Below, one piece after another: positions 7,508 to 15,119 of a stretch of 64,000 nt of DNA. Under the pieces are notes generated by a model that made no database searches, had not been told where the DNA came from, and saw only the letters and a program-made list of their open reading frames with translations. Made by a program: the position numbers and the translations under genes. The stretch spans positions 682,001-746,000 of the forward strand of contig NZ_AUKG01000002.1 in the NCBI RefSeq assembly GCF_000424625.1, written 5' to 3'. Source of the stretch: Conexibacter woesei Iso977N. Lineage in GTDB: Bacteria > Actinomycetota > Thermoleophilia > Solirubrobacterales > Solirubrobacteraceae. The stretch's first letter is position 1. Each line of letters begins with the position of its first letter.

Positions 7508-8359
7508 TCAGCGCGCGGCGCGGGAGGGTGTGACGCGGGCGACGATCCGGGGGTAGAGCCTCGGGAGCAGGCGCACGAGCTTGTCGATGGCCTTGGCGTC
7601 GTTGCCGACCAGGACGCGGGGCTTGCCGGCGGCGACGCCGTCGAGGATCGTCTTGGCGGCGGCGTCGGGGCTGAGCCGCAGGAAGCGCTGCTCGTAGTCG
7701 CGGGCGCGCTTGACGTCGGCGGCGCTGAGCTCGACGCCGGCCTCGCGCGCGGAGGCCATGGCGTTGTTGGTGATGTTGGTCTTGACGCCGCCGGGGTGCA
7801 CGACGGTGACCCCGACCGGCAGGCGGTCCTGGAGCATCTCGATGCGCAGCGCCTCGGTGAAGCCGCGGACGGCGAACTTCGAGGTGCAGTAGGCGCTGCT
7901 GCCGGGGTAGGCCATCAACCCGTTGAGGCTGGAGACGTTGACCACGTGCCCGTCGCCGGAGGCGATCAGGTGGGGCAGGAAGGCCTTGGTGCCGTGGATG
8001 ACGCCCCACAGGTTGATGTTCAACACGCGCTCGTAGTCGTTGTAGGAGAACTCGAGCACCGGACCGGAGCGGGCGACGCCGGCGTTGTTGTAGATCTGAT
8101 GGACGACGCCGAAGTGCGCGGCGACCGTGCTCGCGTAGGCCTCGAAGGCGTCGCGGTCGCTGACGTCGAGACGCTGGTGATGGACCGTGGCGCCGGCGCG
8201 AGCGGCCAGCTCGGCGGTCTCGCCCAGGCCCGCCTCGTCGATGTCGGAGAGCGCGAGCCGCGCGCCCCGGGCGGCCAGGCCGAGGGCCAGCGCGCGGCCG
8301 ATGCCCGAGCCGGCGCCGGTCACGACTGCGACCTTGTGGTGGAACGTGCTCATGCTCAT
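7508..8359 (-). CDS. Short-chain dehydrogenase/reductase (classical SDR)
   Basis: 283 residues. Cofactor motif VVTGAGSGIG at residues 13-21, LDVSDRDAF (adenine-ring Asp), YNNAGVA, the catalytic Ser in VVNVSSLNGL, and YCTSK (YxxxK). The downstream VHPGGVKTNI is the normal substrate-loop position. The C-terminus is longer than minimal SDRs and basic, a pattern common in actinobacterial SDRs near lipid genes. Start: the ATG at 8359 gives an ATGA overlap with the upstream SGNH gene; a second ATG at 8353 is better spaced from the GAGGAG ribosome site. Function is probably oxidation or reduction of an alcohol or ketone, substrate unknown. Confidence 0.85.
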   Translation of the reverse strand: MSMSTFHHKVAVVTGAGSGIGRALALGLAARGARLALSDIDEAGLGETAELAARAGATVHHQRLDVSDRDAFEAYASTVAAHFGVVHQIYNNAGVARSGPVLEFSYNDYERVLNINLWGVIHGTKAFLPHLIASGDGHVVNVSSLNGLMAYPGSSAYCTSKFAVRGFTEALRIEMLQDRLPVGVTVVHPGGVKTNITNNAMASAREAGVELSAADVKRARDYEQRFLRLSPDAAAKTILDGVAAGKPRVLVGNDAKAIDKLVRLLPRLYPRIVARVTPSRAAR

Positions 8360-9621
8360 CGGCTCCTCAGCTGCTTCAGTGGGACGGCGTTGGCCAGCGC
8401 GCGGTAGCCGGCGGCGTTGAAGTGCAGGTGGTCGCCGCCGTCGTAGGCAGGGCGGATGCGGCTGGGCCGCTGAGGGTCGCGCACGGCGGCGTCGAAGTCG
8501 ATGACCGCGTCCGCGTCCTTCTGCCTGCGGATCCAGCGGTTGACGGGGACGCGGATCCGGTCGGCGGTCCTGCCGTAGCCGGGGGCGGCGGCGCCGCCGG
8601 CGGGGGTCAGCGTGCCGAGCAGGACGCGCAGGTGCGCGTGGTGCAGGCGTGCGACGAGCCGTCCGTAGCCGGCGATGAGCTTGGCCGCCGTGAGGGCGTG
8701 GCCGGTCGCCTGGCCGATGTCGTTGATGCCCTCGAAGACGATCACGGTCCGCACGCCCGGCTGGTCGATGGCGTCGGCACCCACGCGGCTGAGGGCCCTG
8801 GGGCCGAAGATCGGGATCGACCCGTCCTGCAGCACGCGGTTGCCGCTGATCCCGGCGTTGAGGATCGACAGCGGCAGGCCGGCGGCGTCCACGCGGCGCT
8901 GCAGGAAGTCGGGGTAGCGCTCCTCCTTGCCGACGGTCGTCAGGTTCTCGCCCGCCGGGGCGAGCCTTCCCTGGTAGCCGTCGGTGATCGAGTCGCCGAA
9001 GGTCACGACCGAGGCGACGCGCGCGGCGGCGGTCACGTCGACGCCCTCGAGGAAGAACCAGCCGGTCGGCGTCGCGCTGCGCGTGAACGCCGCGCCGGAG
9101 AGGTCGGCGCTGTGGTCGCCGCTGCGCACGGCGGTGGCGTAGTTGTCCTCGCGCGTCGTGTAGTGCGTGGTCGGCTTGGCGACCGTCCCCGAGACGCTCG
9201 TGCTCACCGCGAGCTTGGTGAACGGCCGCACGCGCGCGGCGACCGGGTCGCTGACGACGTCGGCCCCGGCGGGGACCGTCACGCTCGTCCTGCCCGAGAA
9301 CGTCAGGGTGCGGAGCGTCCCGGTCGCCACGCCGCCGCCCGGGGCGGCGGTGCCGATCGTGGCGCCGGTGATGACCAGCGGCGCGACGCCGAAGCGGTTG
9401 GTCAGGTGGACGCGCACGCGGCTGCCGGCGAGGTGGGGCGCGATGATCGAGCGGACGGTCTGATCGGTCAGCGGTTGATAGCCGCCGTTGGTCGGCGCGG
9501 CCGTCCACGACCCGACCCAGTGGGTGCCCGCGCCCGATGCCGCGCCGCCCGCCGCGGGCAGCGCGACGAACGTGGCGACCGACAACGACAACAACGCGAC
9601 GGCGCCTCTGACCTTCGACAT
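8356..9621 (-). CDS. Secreted SGNH/GDSL hydrolase
   Basis: 421 residues with a signal peptide (hydrophobic core around residues 7-28). A beta-rich N-terminal domain (about 35-200) precedes the catalytic domain. Block I is VVTFGDSITDG with nucleophile Ser211; block II is NAGISGNRVL, block III FEGINDIG, and block V has the Asp-x-x-His pair in YDGGDHLHFN. This fits exported lipases, esterases or carbohydrate esterases of the SGNH superfamily. Transcribed divergently from a TetR gene across a 61-bp region that holds a perfect palindrome, so it is probably part of that regulator's target set, together with the coupled SDR. Confidence 0.87.
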   Translation of the reverse strand: MSKVRGAVALLSLSVATFVALPAAGGAASGAGTHWVGSWTAAPTNGGYQPLTDQTVRSIIAPHLAGSRVRVHLTNRFGVAPLVITGATIGTAAPGGGVATGTLRTLTFSGRTSVTVPAGADVVSDPVAARVRPFTKLAVSTSVSGTVAKPTTHYTTREDNYATAVRSGDHSADLSGAAFTRSATPTGWFFLEGVDVTAAARVASVVTFGDSITDGYQGRLAPAGENLTTVGKEERYPDFLQRRVDAAGLPLSILNAGISGNRVLQDGSIPIFGPRALSRVGADAIDQPGVRTVIVFEGINDIGQATGHALTAAKLIAGYGRLVARLHHAHLRVLLGTLTPAGGAAAPGYGRTADRIRVPVNRWIRRQKDADAVIDFDAAVRDPQRPSRIRPAYDGGDHLHFNAAGYRALANAVPLKQLRSR

Positions 9622-9640
9622 GGATCTCCTCCCGACAACA

Positions 9641-9659
9641 AACTTACGACCCGTAAGTT
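9641..9659. promoter_or_regulatory. Palindromic operator between the SGNH hydrolase and TetR genes
   Basis: AACTTACG-ACC-CGTAAGTT, perfect 8-bp arms. It overlaps the presumed -35 region of the rightward tetR promoter (-10 TAGTAT at 9668-9673) and lies 20 bp from the leftward start. The partial repeat TTACGG just to its right may be a further half-site. Confidence 0.75.
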
Positions 9660-9682
9660 ACGGACTGTAGTATGGCGCTCCC

Positions 9683-10315
9683 ATGACCGCAAGCGCCACC
9701 CTTCCGACCCCCAGGCGGCTGCCCCGCGCCGAGCGTGGCCGGCAGCTGCTCGACGTCGCCGAGGAGCTGTTCATCGCCAAGGGCTATGACCGCACCTCGA
9801 TCGAGGACATCGCCAAGGCCGCCGGCGTGTCGCGCCCGATCGTCTACGAGCACCACGGCTCCAAGGAGGGCGTCTACCTGGCCTGCGTCAAGCGCGCCCG
9901 CGACGCCCTGGCCGTCGAGTACGACGCCGCGACCGCCGGCGTGACCGATCCGCGCGAGCAGCTGCGCCTCTCCGCCGACGTGTTCTTCGCCACGCTGGAA
10001 CGCGACCCGCAGCGCTGGATCGTCCTGTTCGGCGGTGCGGCGGTCCCGGTCATCGGCGAGCTGGGCGAGCAGCTCTCCGAGCTGCGGCATCAGACCGTGA
10101 CGCGGATCATGGACAACCTCCGCGCGCACGCGGTCGCCGGCCTGGACTCCGAGCGCGTCGAGATGGCGGCCTACGCGATCTCCGGCGTCGGTGAGCAGCT
10201 CGGCCGGTGGTGGATCAAGCACCCCAACGTGCCCAGAGCACGCGTCGTCGCCGACTACGTCGACTTCGTCTGGAGCGGCGTGGCGCCCTTCGCGCTCGAA
10301 GGCCGTGGTCGCTGA
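9683..10315 (+). CDS. TetR/AcrR family transcriptional regulator
   Basis: 210 residues. DNA-binding domain at residues 14-62: RAERGRQLLDVAEELFIAKG, then TSIEDIAKAAGVSRPIVYEHHGSKEGVYL. The C-terminal domain is of the TetR_C type found in actinobacterial lipid regulators. Its ATG lies about 9 nt after a TAGTAT -10 box, so the transcript is nearly leaderless. The palindrome at 9641-9659 is the likely autoregulatory operator. It shares a TGATG overlap with the crotonase gene, so regulator and enzymes are made from one mRNA. Confidence 0.9.
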   Translation: MTASATLPTPRRLPRAERGRQLLDVAEELFIAKGYDRTSIEDIAKAAGVSRPIVYEHHGSKEGVYLACVKRARDALAVEYDAATAGVTDPREQLRLSADVFFATLERDPQRWIVLFGGAAVPVIGELGEQLSELRHQTVTRIMDNLRAHAVAGLDSERVEMAAYAISGVGEQLGRWWIKHPNVPRARVVADYVDFVWSGVAPFALEGRGR

Positions 10316-11247
10316 TGGCCGGGTCCGTGCAGGTCGAGCAGCGCGGCAACGTGCTCGTCGCGACGATCGCCAACCCGCCCCACGCGCTGATGGACCGCGA
10401 GATCCAGATGGGGTTGATGGCGCTGGCGCGCCGTGCCGACGAGGATCCGGACGTCGGCGCGGTCGTGCTGACCGGCGCGCATCCGTCGCGCTTCATCGCG
10501 CACTTCGACGTCCAGTTGATCCTCAACAACGCCAAGGCCTCGCCGGCGCTGAGCCCGAAGATGGCCAACACCTCGCTGAAGGCGGTCGGCGCCGCGCTGA
10601 AGATCCCCGGTGCCGAGAAGGCGATCTTCGCCAGCCCGGCCGCGGGTCTGGCGCTCATGGAGCGCTCGCGCGAGCTGAACCTGGCCATCGAGCGCTGCGC
10701 GGCGGTCTGGATCGCCGCGCTCAACGGCGACACGGGCGGCGGCGGATGCGAGCTGGCCCTGGCCTGCGACTTCCGGTTCATGGCCGACAGCGATCACAGC
10801 ATCGCCCAGCCCGAGATCTTCCTCGGCTTCCCGCCCGGCGGCGGCGGCACGCAGCGCCTGACCCGGCTGCTCGGCCGGCGCGCCGCGCTGCGGCTGTGCC
10901 TGGACGGAGGCCCGCTCACTGCTCAGGAAGCACTGGAGCTCGGGCTCGTCGACCGCGTGGTCGCACCGGAGCAGCTGCTGGATGCCGCGGTGGCCGAGGC
11001 CGCCCGGCTGGGCCGCCGGCCCAAGCAGGGGATCGGTGCGGTCAAGCGCGCGATCAACGTCGGCGGCTCGCTGCCGATCGACGACGGCCTGCGGCTGGAG
11101 TCCGCCGAGTTCCTCAGCGCGATCGCCACCGAGGAGTCGATCGCCGCCCAGGAGGCCTACGTCCGGCGCACCGAGGAGCTCGGCGAGCTGCCGATCGGCG
11201 TCCCGGCGGAGATCGAGGCGGTCCTCGAGCGCGGACGGTTCGCGTGA
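10315..11247 (+). CDS. Enoyl-CoA hydratase/isomerase (crotonase) family protein
   Basis: 310 residues of the crotonase superfamily. The CoA-binding/oxyanion-hole region is recognisable in AALNGDTGGGGCELALACDF and in AQPEIFLGFPPGGGGTQRL, followed by the trimerisation helix segment LTAQEALELGLVDRVV. The usual acidic pair of a hydratase is not cleanly placed: a Gly-rich GFPPGGGG replaces the typical E-x-x-G-L-x-P. Whether it is a true hydratase or another crotonase-fold enzyme is therefore open. The region between strands 2 and 3 has an extra helical insert (NAKASPALSPKMANTSLKAV). It starts on the TetR stop codon (TGATG). Confidence 0.8.
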   Translation: MAGSVQVEQRGNVLVATIANPPHALMDREIQMGLMALARRADEDPDVGAVVLTGAHPSRFIAHFDVQLILNNAKASPALSPKMANTSLKAVGAALKIPGAEKAIFASPAAGLALMERSRELNLAIERCAAVWIAALNGDTGGGGCELALACDFRFMADSDHSIAQPEIFLGFPPGGGGTQRLTRLLGRRAALRLCLDGGPLTAQEALELGLVDRVVAPEQLLDAAVAEAARLGRRPKQGIGAVKRAINVGGSLPIDDGLRLESAEFLSAIATEESIAAQEAYVRRTEELGELPIGVPAEIEAVLERGRFA

Positions 11248-12341
11248 TGTCCGGGCGCATCGTCCTGTTCGGCGCCACCGGTTACACGGGCGAGCTGACC
11301 GCCCGGGCGCTCGTCGCGCGTGGTGCGCGCCCCGTGCTCGCGGCGCGCTCGGCCGAGCGCCTGGACCGGCTCGCCGGTGAGCTGGGCGGGCTGGAGACGC
11401 AGGTCGCCGACGTCACGCGGCCCGCGTCGGTGCACGCGCTCGTGGAGCGCGGCGACGTGCTGATCTCCACGGTCGGGCCGTTTGCGCGCTGGGGCGCGCC
11501 GGCGGTCGAGGCCGCGATCGCCGCGGGCGCGACCTACTTCGACTCCACCGGCGAGCCGGCGTTCATCCGCCGCGTCTTCGACGACCACGGTCCGAGCGCG
11601 GCCGCGGCCGGGTCTGCGCTGCTGACCGCGTTCGGCTTCGACTGGATCCCCGGCAACCTGGCCGGATCGCTGGCCCTGCGCGAGGCCGGACCGGCGGCGA
11701 CGCGCGTCGACATCGGGTACTTCGGCCGCGGCGGAGGGACCAGCGGCGGCACCCAGGACAGCACCACCGGCGCGCTGCTCGAACCCTCCTTCGCCTACCG
11801 GGCCGGACGGCTGGTCGCCGAGCGCAGCGGCGCGCGGGTCAAGACGTTCCGGCTGGCCGAGGGCGGGGCGCGCCGCGCCATCAGCGTCGGCGGAACCGAG
11901 CACTTCGCGCTGCCTCAGGAGTTCCCGCACCTCCGCGACGTCGACGTCCTGCTCGGCATGGCCGGCGGCCACGTCCGCTACATCCCGGCGATCACCGCCG
12001 CTGTCACCGCCGTCACCCGGCCCGCGCCGGTGCGCAAGGCCATCATGTCGCTGGCCCAGCGCCAGGCCAAGGGCTCCAGCGGCGGCCCCGACGAGACGGC
12101 ACGAGCCAACAGCGGCTCGACGATCGTCGCCATCGCCCGCGACGCCGACGGCCGGACGCTGAGCACCGTGACGCTGGACGGCGTCAACGGCTACACGTTC
12201 ACCGCCGACATCCTCGCCTGGGGCGCCGTGACCGCGACGGCCGGCGGCCTGGACGGCGCCGGCGCGCTCGGCCCTGTCGCCGCCTTCGGGCTCGACGCCC
12301 TCGCACAGGGCGTGCGGGACGCGGGCCTGGCGAGGGTCTAG
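11247..12341 (+). CDS. Saccharopine dehydrogenase-like NAD(P)-binding oxidoreductase
   Basis: 364 residues. Rossmann motif at the very start: IVLFGATGYTGELTARALV, then PVLAARSAERLDRLAGELGG, and STVGPFARWGAPAVEAAIAA, the typical trans-acting enoyl reductase / saccharopine dehydrogenase-like layout (as in mycobacterial Rv2449c-type proteins). YFDSTGEPAFIRRV and GFDWIPGNLAGSLAL also fit. Members act on lipid or polyketide intermediates rather than lysine. Its operon with a crotonase and a TetR points the same way. Start overlaps the crotonase stop (TGATG). Confidence 0.8.
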   Translation: MSGRIVLFGATGYTGELTARALVARGARPVLAARSAERLDRLAGELGGLETQVADVTRPASVHALVERGDVLISTVGPFARWGAPAVEAAIAAGATYFDSTGEPAFIRRVFDDHGPSAAAAGSALLTAFGFDWIPGNLAGSLALREAGPAATRVDIGYFGRGGGTSGGTQDSTTGALLEPSFAYRAGRLVAERSGARVKTFRLAEGGARRAISVGGTEHFALPQEFPHLRDVDVLLGMAGGHVRYIPAITAAVTAVTRPAPVRKAIMSLAQRQAKGSSGGPDETARANSGSTIVAIARDADGRTLSTVTLDGVNGYTFTADILAWGAVTATAGGLDGAGALGPVAAFGLDALAQGVRDAGLARV

Positions 12342-12544
12342 CTCGTCTGGGTGCTTCTGGTCGGCGGCGCGAGGTCCTGCGGGTCGTCGACCAGGACGAG
12401 CTGGCGTGCGGTGTCGGCGAGCTCTGAGCGACCGCCGACACAGCAGACCGGGCCGGTCGTCTTGAGTGGACGCGTCCGTTTCGCGTCTGTGAGGCACCGC
12501 ACCAGTGCTTCGCCCGGCTCCTGGCGCGATCGCTGAGCCAGAAC
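12342..12544. other. Intergenic between the saccharopine-like gene and the island's left end
   Basis: About 200 bp without a convincing gene on either strand. It has moderate GC and two short overlapping open frames with atypical codon use. Nothing else is seen before the terminator-like hairpin at 12550. Confidence 0.4.
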
Positions 12545-12549
12545 GAAGA

Positions 12550-12573
12550 AAGCCCCGCGATTGCGGGGCTTTC
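12550..12573 (-). terminator. Terminator hairpin of the displaced tRNA-Leu 3' end
   Basis: Stem AAGCCCCGC / GCGGGGCTT around a four-base loop with A and T tails, near-identical to the hairpin that follows the intact tRNA-Leu at 25011-25036. It is the original downstream terminator that stayed with the displaced tRNA end. Confidence 0.7.
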
Positions 12574-12580
12574 ACGTTCA

Positions 12581-12636
12581 TGCGCCGAAGAGGACTCGAA
12601 CCTCCACGGGGGAATCCCCCCCACAAGGCCCTCAAT
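12581..12636 (-). repeat. Island left end: displaced 3' half of tRNA-Leu (att direct repeat)
   Basis: A partial tRNA-Leu without its 5' half. From 12577 to 12611, 35 bp are identical to 25039-25073 (T-arm, acceptor 3' strand, discriminator A). A 17-bp block CCCCACAAGGCCCTCAA (anticodon arm) follows. The variable arm differs in sequence and by one base but still pairs (G-run with C-run), so this copy came from a slightly different tRNA-Leu allele. The acceptor 5' strand, D-arm and a complete anticodon stem are missing. Together with the intact tRNA at 25043-25128 it brackets a 12.5-kb insertion. Confidence 0.85.
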
Positions 12637-12819
12637 CTTTCAGAACGGGCTCGGCGCCCGATGGCTTCGCGGATTTGCGCCCGTGTAGGCCGCTGAGAGC
12701 GGTCCTCGTCGGTCCAGTGTGTGGGGCACGGTGTGGGGCACGAGCGACGGCTGTCGGCTCCATTCCGGGATGCCGGCGCCCGAGGCACGCACCATGCATC
12801 GTGCTCGCGTGTACTCCGC

Positions 12820-13389
12820 TCAGCGGCTAGTCGTGCTGAATCCGCGGGGCTCGGTGCACAGCACCACGCTGGTCCTGCGTGTCGGCATCGACGGTGGCAG
12901 CGTTACGCCGTTGGACTCATGGAAGCCGACAGCCCTCAGCAGCGCCACGGAACCAGCATTGCCGCCATCGATCTCGGCCCACACGCGAGTCAGGCCAAGC
13001 GGCCCGAATGCCCATTCAAGCGCCAGCTCAACGGCAGCCCGGGCGTAGCCCTGGCGGCGACAACCGCCCAGGACCCAGAAGCCGATCTCTGCCTCGTCAT
13101 GAGAGCCTTCGAGCGCGTCTAGTTCCAAGGAGCCGACTGGCTCCCGGTCCGCTGATCGGCAAATGGCAAGACCGATCCCCGCGCCGGCCCGTGCCCGTCT
13201 CGCTGCCTCGAACACCATCTCGTAGGCAGTCTGGGGGCTGTCGACCTTGAGGTCCTCGGCCTGCTCGCTCTGAGCCACGACCTCCGGAGCGTTGAAGCCC
13301 TCGCACAACCATTCGGCATCGGTACCGTGCCACGCACGCAGCGCCACTGTCTCATCAGCCAAATCATCCGGTACCGACCATGCACTCAT
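12820..13389 (-). CDS. GNAT family N-acetyltransferase (RimJ/RimL-like)
   Basis: 189 residues. The GNAT core is clear: the beta-4 strand and acetyl-CoA loop in EIGFWVLGGCRRQGYARAAV (R/Q-x-x-G-x-G/A motif A variant RRQGYA), then helix ELALEWAFGPLGLTRVWAE and the motif B segment DGGNAGSVALLRAVGF. The profile fits RimJ/RimL-type protein or small-molecule acetyltransferases. Substrate unknown. It is the outermost cargo gene at the island's left end, transcribed toward the end. Confidence 0.82.
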   Translation of the reverse strand: MSAWSVPDDLADETVALRAWHGTDAEWLCEGFNAPEVVAQSEQAEDLKVDSPQTAYEMVFEAARRARAGAGIGLAICRSADREPVGSLELDALEGSHDEAEIGFWVLGGCRRQGYARAAVELALEWAFGPLGLTRVWAEIDGGNAGSVALLRAVGFHESNGVTLPPSMPTRRTSVVLCTEPRGFSTTSR

Positions 13390-13690
13390 CGGCGCCGGAC
13401 TGTGTCAAGCGGTGCGGACAGCCCGCGCCCGCCCGGCGGCCCACGCCACGCCCTGTCTTGCGAGACGTACGTCGTCCGCGACGGCCCCGTGTCGTCCTCG
13501 GCGAATCGCCGTCCAGAACCGCTCCGGCGCCGACGCGTCGATGCGCCGCCACCTCACGATCATCGCGACCGCGCTGACGAAACTCACCGTCGACGCGCGC
13601 GCGGCGTAGCGATCAGGCCCACGCTCGAGCACGACGGCGGCGTTGCTCCATCGAAGCTGCGCGTGAGCAGCCGTGCCGTACGTTCATGTG
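13390..13690. other. Unresolved spacer in the island
   Basis: About 300 bp. A 75-codon frame on the minus strand (13405-13632) begins with a hydrophobic stretch (STVSFVSAVAMIV) and then turns basic. It has no recognisable domain or ribosome site, and overlapping frames on the plus strand look no better. I do not call a gene. Confidence 0.3.
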
Positions 13691-15055
13691 ATGGCAGAGT
13701 GGGTCACGCCCGATGAGATGGCGCTGGATCTCGGAGTTGACGGCAAACGGCTGCGACGATGGCTGAGACGTCAGCAGCACCAAGGGGATCGGCGGCTTGC
13801 GTGGCATGGTCACCGCATGGCCTGGCGGATCGAGCCAGGATTGGCCTGGGACCTCAAGCGCGAGTTCGCCGTAGAGGTTCTCGGGGCGAGCTTCGAGGAC
13901 GTGTGGGGGCCTCACGCCTGGCTGAACTGGCATGCCCAAGGCGCTGGTCGGCCAAAGCGCACTTCGCGAAGGACATCAAGTTCGCTGGTCCTGCCCAACT
14001 GGCTCGAGTTCGGCCTCTATTCCGACGCTGCCGTGCGCGGACAACTGGAGGTAGGTCCCTACAAGTTCATCAACACGATCGCTTCGGAGCAGCTCGGCGG
14101 CAATGGCGCAGCTCTTCGTGTTGTTCTGCGCGCTGACGATCACCTGGCCGGGCCGGATCACACATCTCCGATCGATGAAGGAGACGATTCCGCTTATGGC
14201 GCCGGAGGTCTCGACGACGAGCTTGCCGCGCTTCTGTCGCTGGCTCTCACCTGCCGCTTTCGGTCGGGCGGCATTACCCGAGAAGGATGGGAAGGGGGAG
14301 ACCCCGCAGGCGATCCAGTCGAGCACCACCATCGCCGACCATATCTGGCACTGGCGCGGGGCGGCTCACTGCTGCCTGGCGGGCCGGCTACAGCACGACT
14401 GGAAGACGCCGAAGGACTTCTGCACCAGTACAGCGCGATCCAGCCAGGGGACGCGATTGCAGCTGCGCGAGCGGCTCGCCAATTCGCTGACGCGCTCTGG
14501 TTCGCGGACCTTGATCCGCGCGTCGCGTGGATCAAGCTGGTCGGCGCGATCGAGAGTGCGGCCGTCCGTTGGCACGCTGCCCAGGAGCGAGACGACGTCG
14601 CCCTTCTGCGGCGCAACCGGAAGCGGGTCTACAACGCGATCAGGGATTGTGACGACGATGTCGTCTGCAGGGTTGCGAAGGACCTGGCTGGAACCTTGAA
14701 GGCGACCGACAAGTTCAAGGACTTCATCCTCGAGTTCGATCCAGGTCCTCCCGAAGATCGGCCAGACGGCACTGGACGGCTCGACTGGTCTGAGCTCGAA
14801 GGAGCGCTCGATCGCATCTACGAACATCGCTCACGTGATCTGCATGCGGGAATTGCCTTCCCTTCGCCGTTGTGCGAGCCGGTCCCGCGAGGCGGTGGGC
14901 CTCCGCCAGAGCGCTTCCCGGCGATCGCGGCTGAAGCATTTGGTGGTTCCTGGATGGCTGAGGATCTGCCGATGTACTTCCACACCTTCGTGCACATCGT
15001 CGGCGGAGCGCTGCGCCGCTGGATCTCAACTCTGCGGTCCACGCCGACGGAGTGA
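13691..15055 (+). CDS. Conserved hypothetical with HTH-like N-terminus and HEPN-type R-x4-H motif
   Basis: 454 residues. The N-terminus (WVTPDEMALDLGVDGKRLRRWL, residues 4-25) looks like a helix-turn-helix. A second conserved block is GLDDELAALLSLALTCRFRSGG. The C-terminal third is helical (AWIKLVGAIESAAVRWHAAQ) and ends with YEHRSRDLHAGIAFP: Arg380-x4-His385 matches the catalytic motif of HEPN ribonucleases such as ApeA-like proteins. HEPN proteins in defence islands often act as RNases that stop growth on infection; that role here is inference. Start is set at the ATG 13691 (MAEW), because the few codons upstream lack a ribosome site; an ATG at 13673 is possible. Confidence 0.6.
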   Translation: MAEWVTPDEMALDLGVDGKRLRRWLRRQQHQGDRRLAWHGHRMAWRIEPGLAWDLKREFAVEVLGASFEDVWGPHAWLNWHAQGAGRPKRTSRRTSSSLVLPNWLEFGLYSDAAVRGQLEVGPYKFINTIASEQLGGNGAALRVVLRADDHLAGPDHTSPIDEGDDSAYGAGGLDDELAALLSLALTCRFRSGGITREGWEGGDPAGDPVEHHHRRPYLALARGGSLLPGGPATARLEDAEGLLHQYSAIQPGDAIAAARAARQFADALWFADLDPRVAWIKLVGAIESAAVRWHAAQERDDVALLRRNRKRVYNAIRDCDDDVVCRVAKDLAGTLKATDKFKDFILEFDPGPPEDRPDGTGRLDWSELEGALDRIYEHRSRDLHAGIAFPSPLCEPVPRGGGPPPERFPAIAAEAFGGSWMAEDLPMYFHTFVHIVGGALRRWISTLRSTPTE

Positions 15056-15119
15056 TGCCGGCGGCGTCGTCAACTCTGGCTGCGGGCGCAAGATCTGCGA
15101 GCGGAAGAGCGATCCATCG

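Noticed and set aside
12641-12819. A possible complete second tRNA-Leu at the left end
   Set aside because: The 5' acceptor strand, D-arm and anticodon stem partner are missing; it cannot fold as a tRNA.
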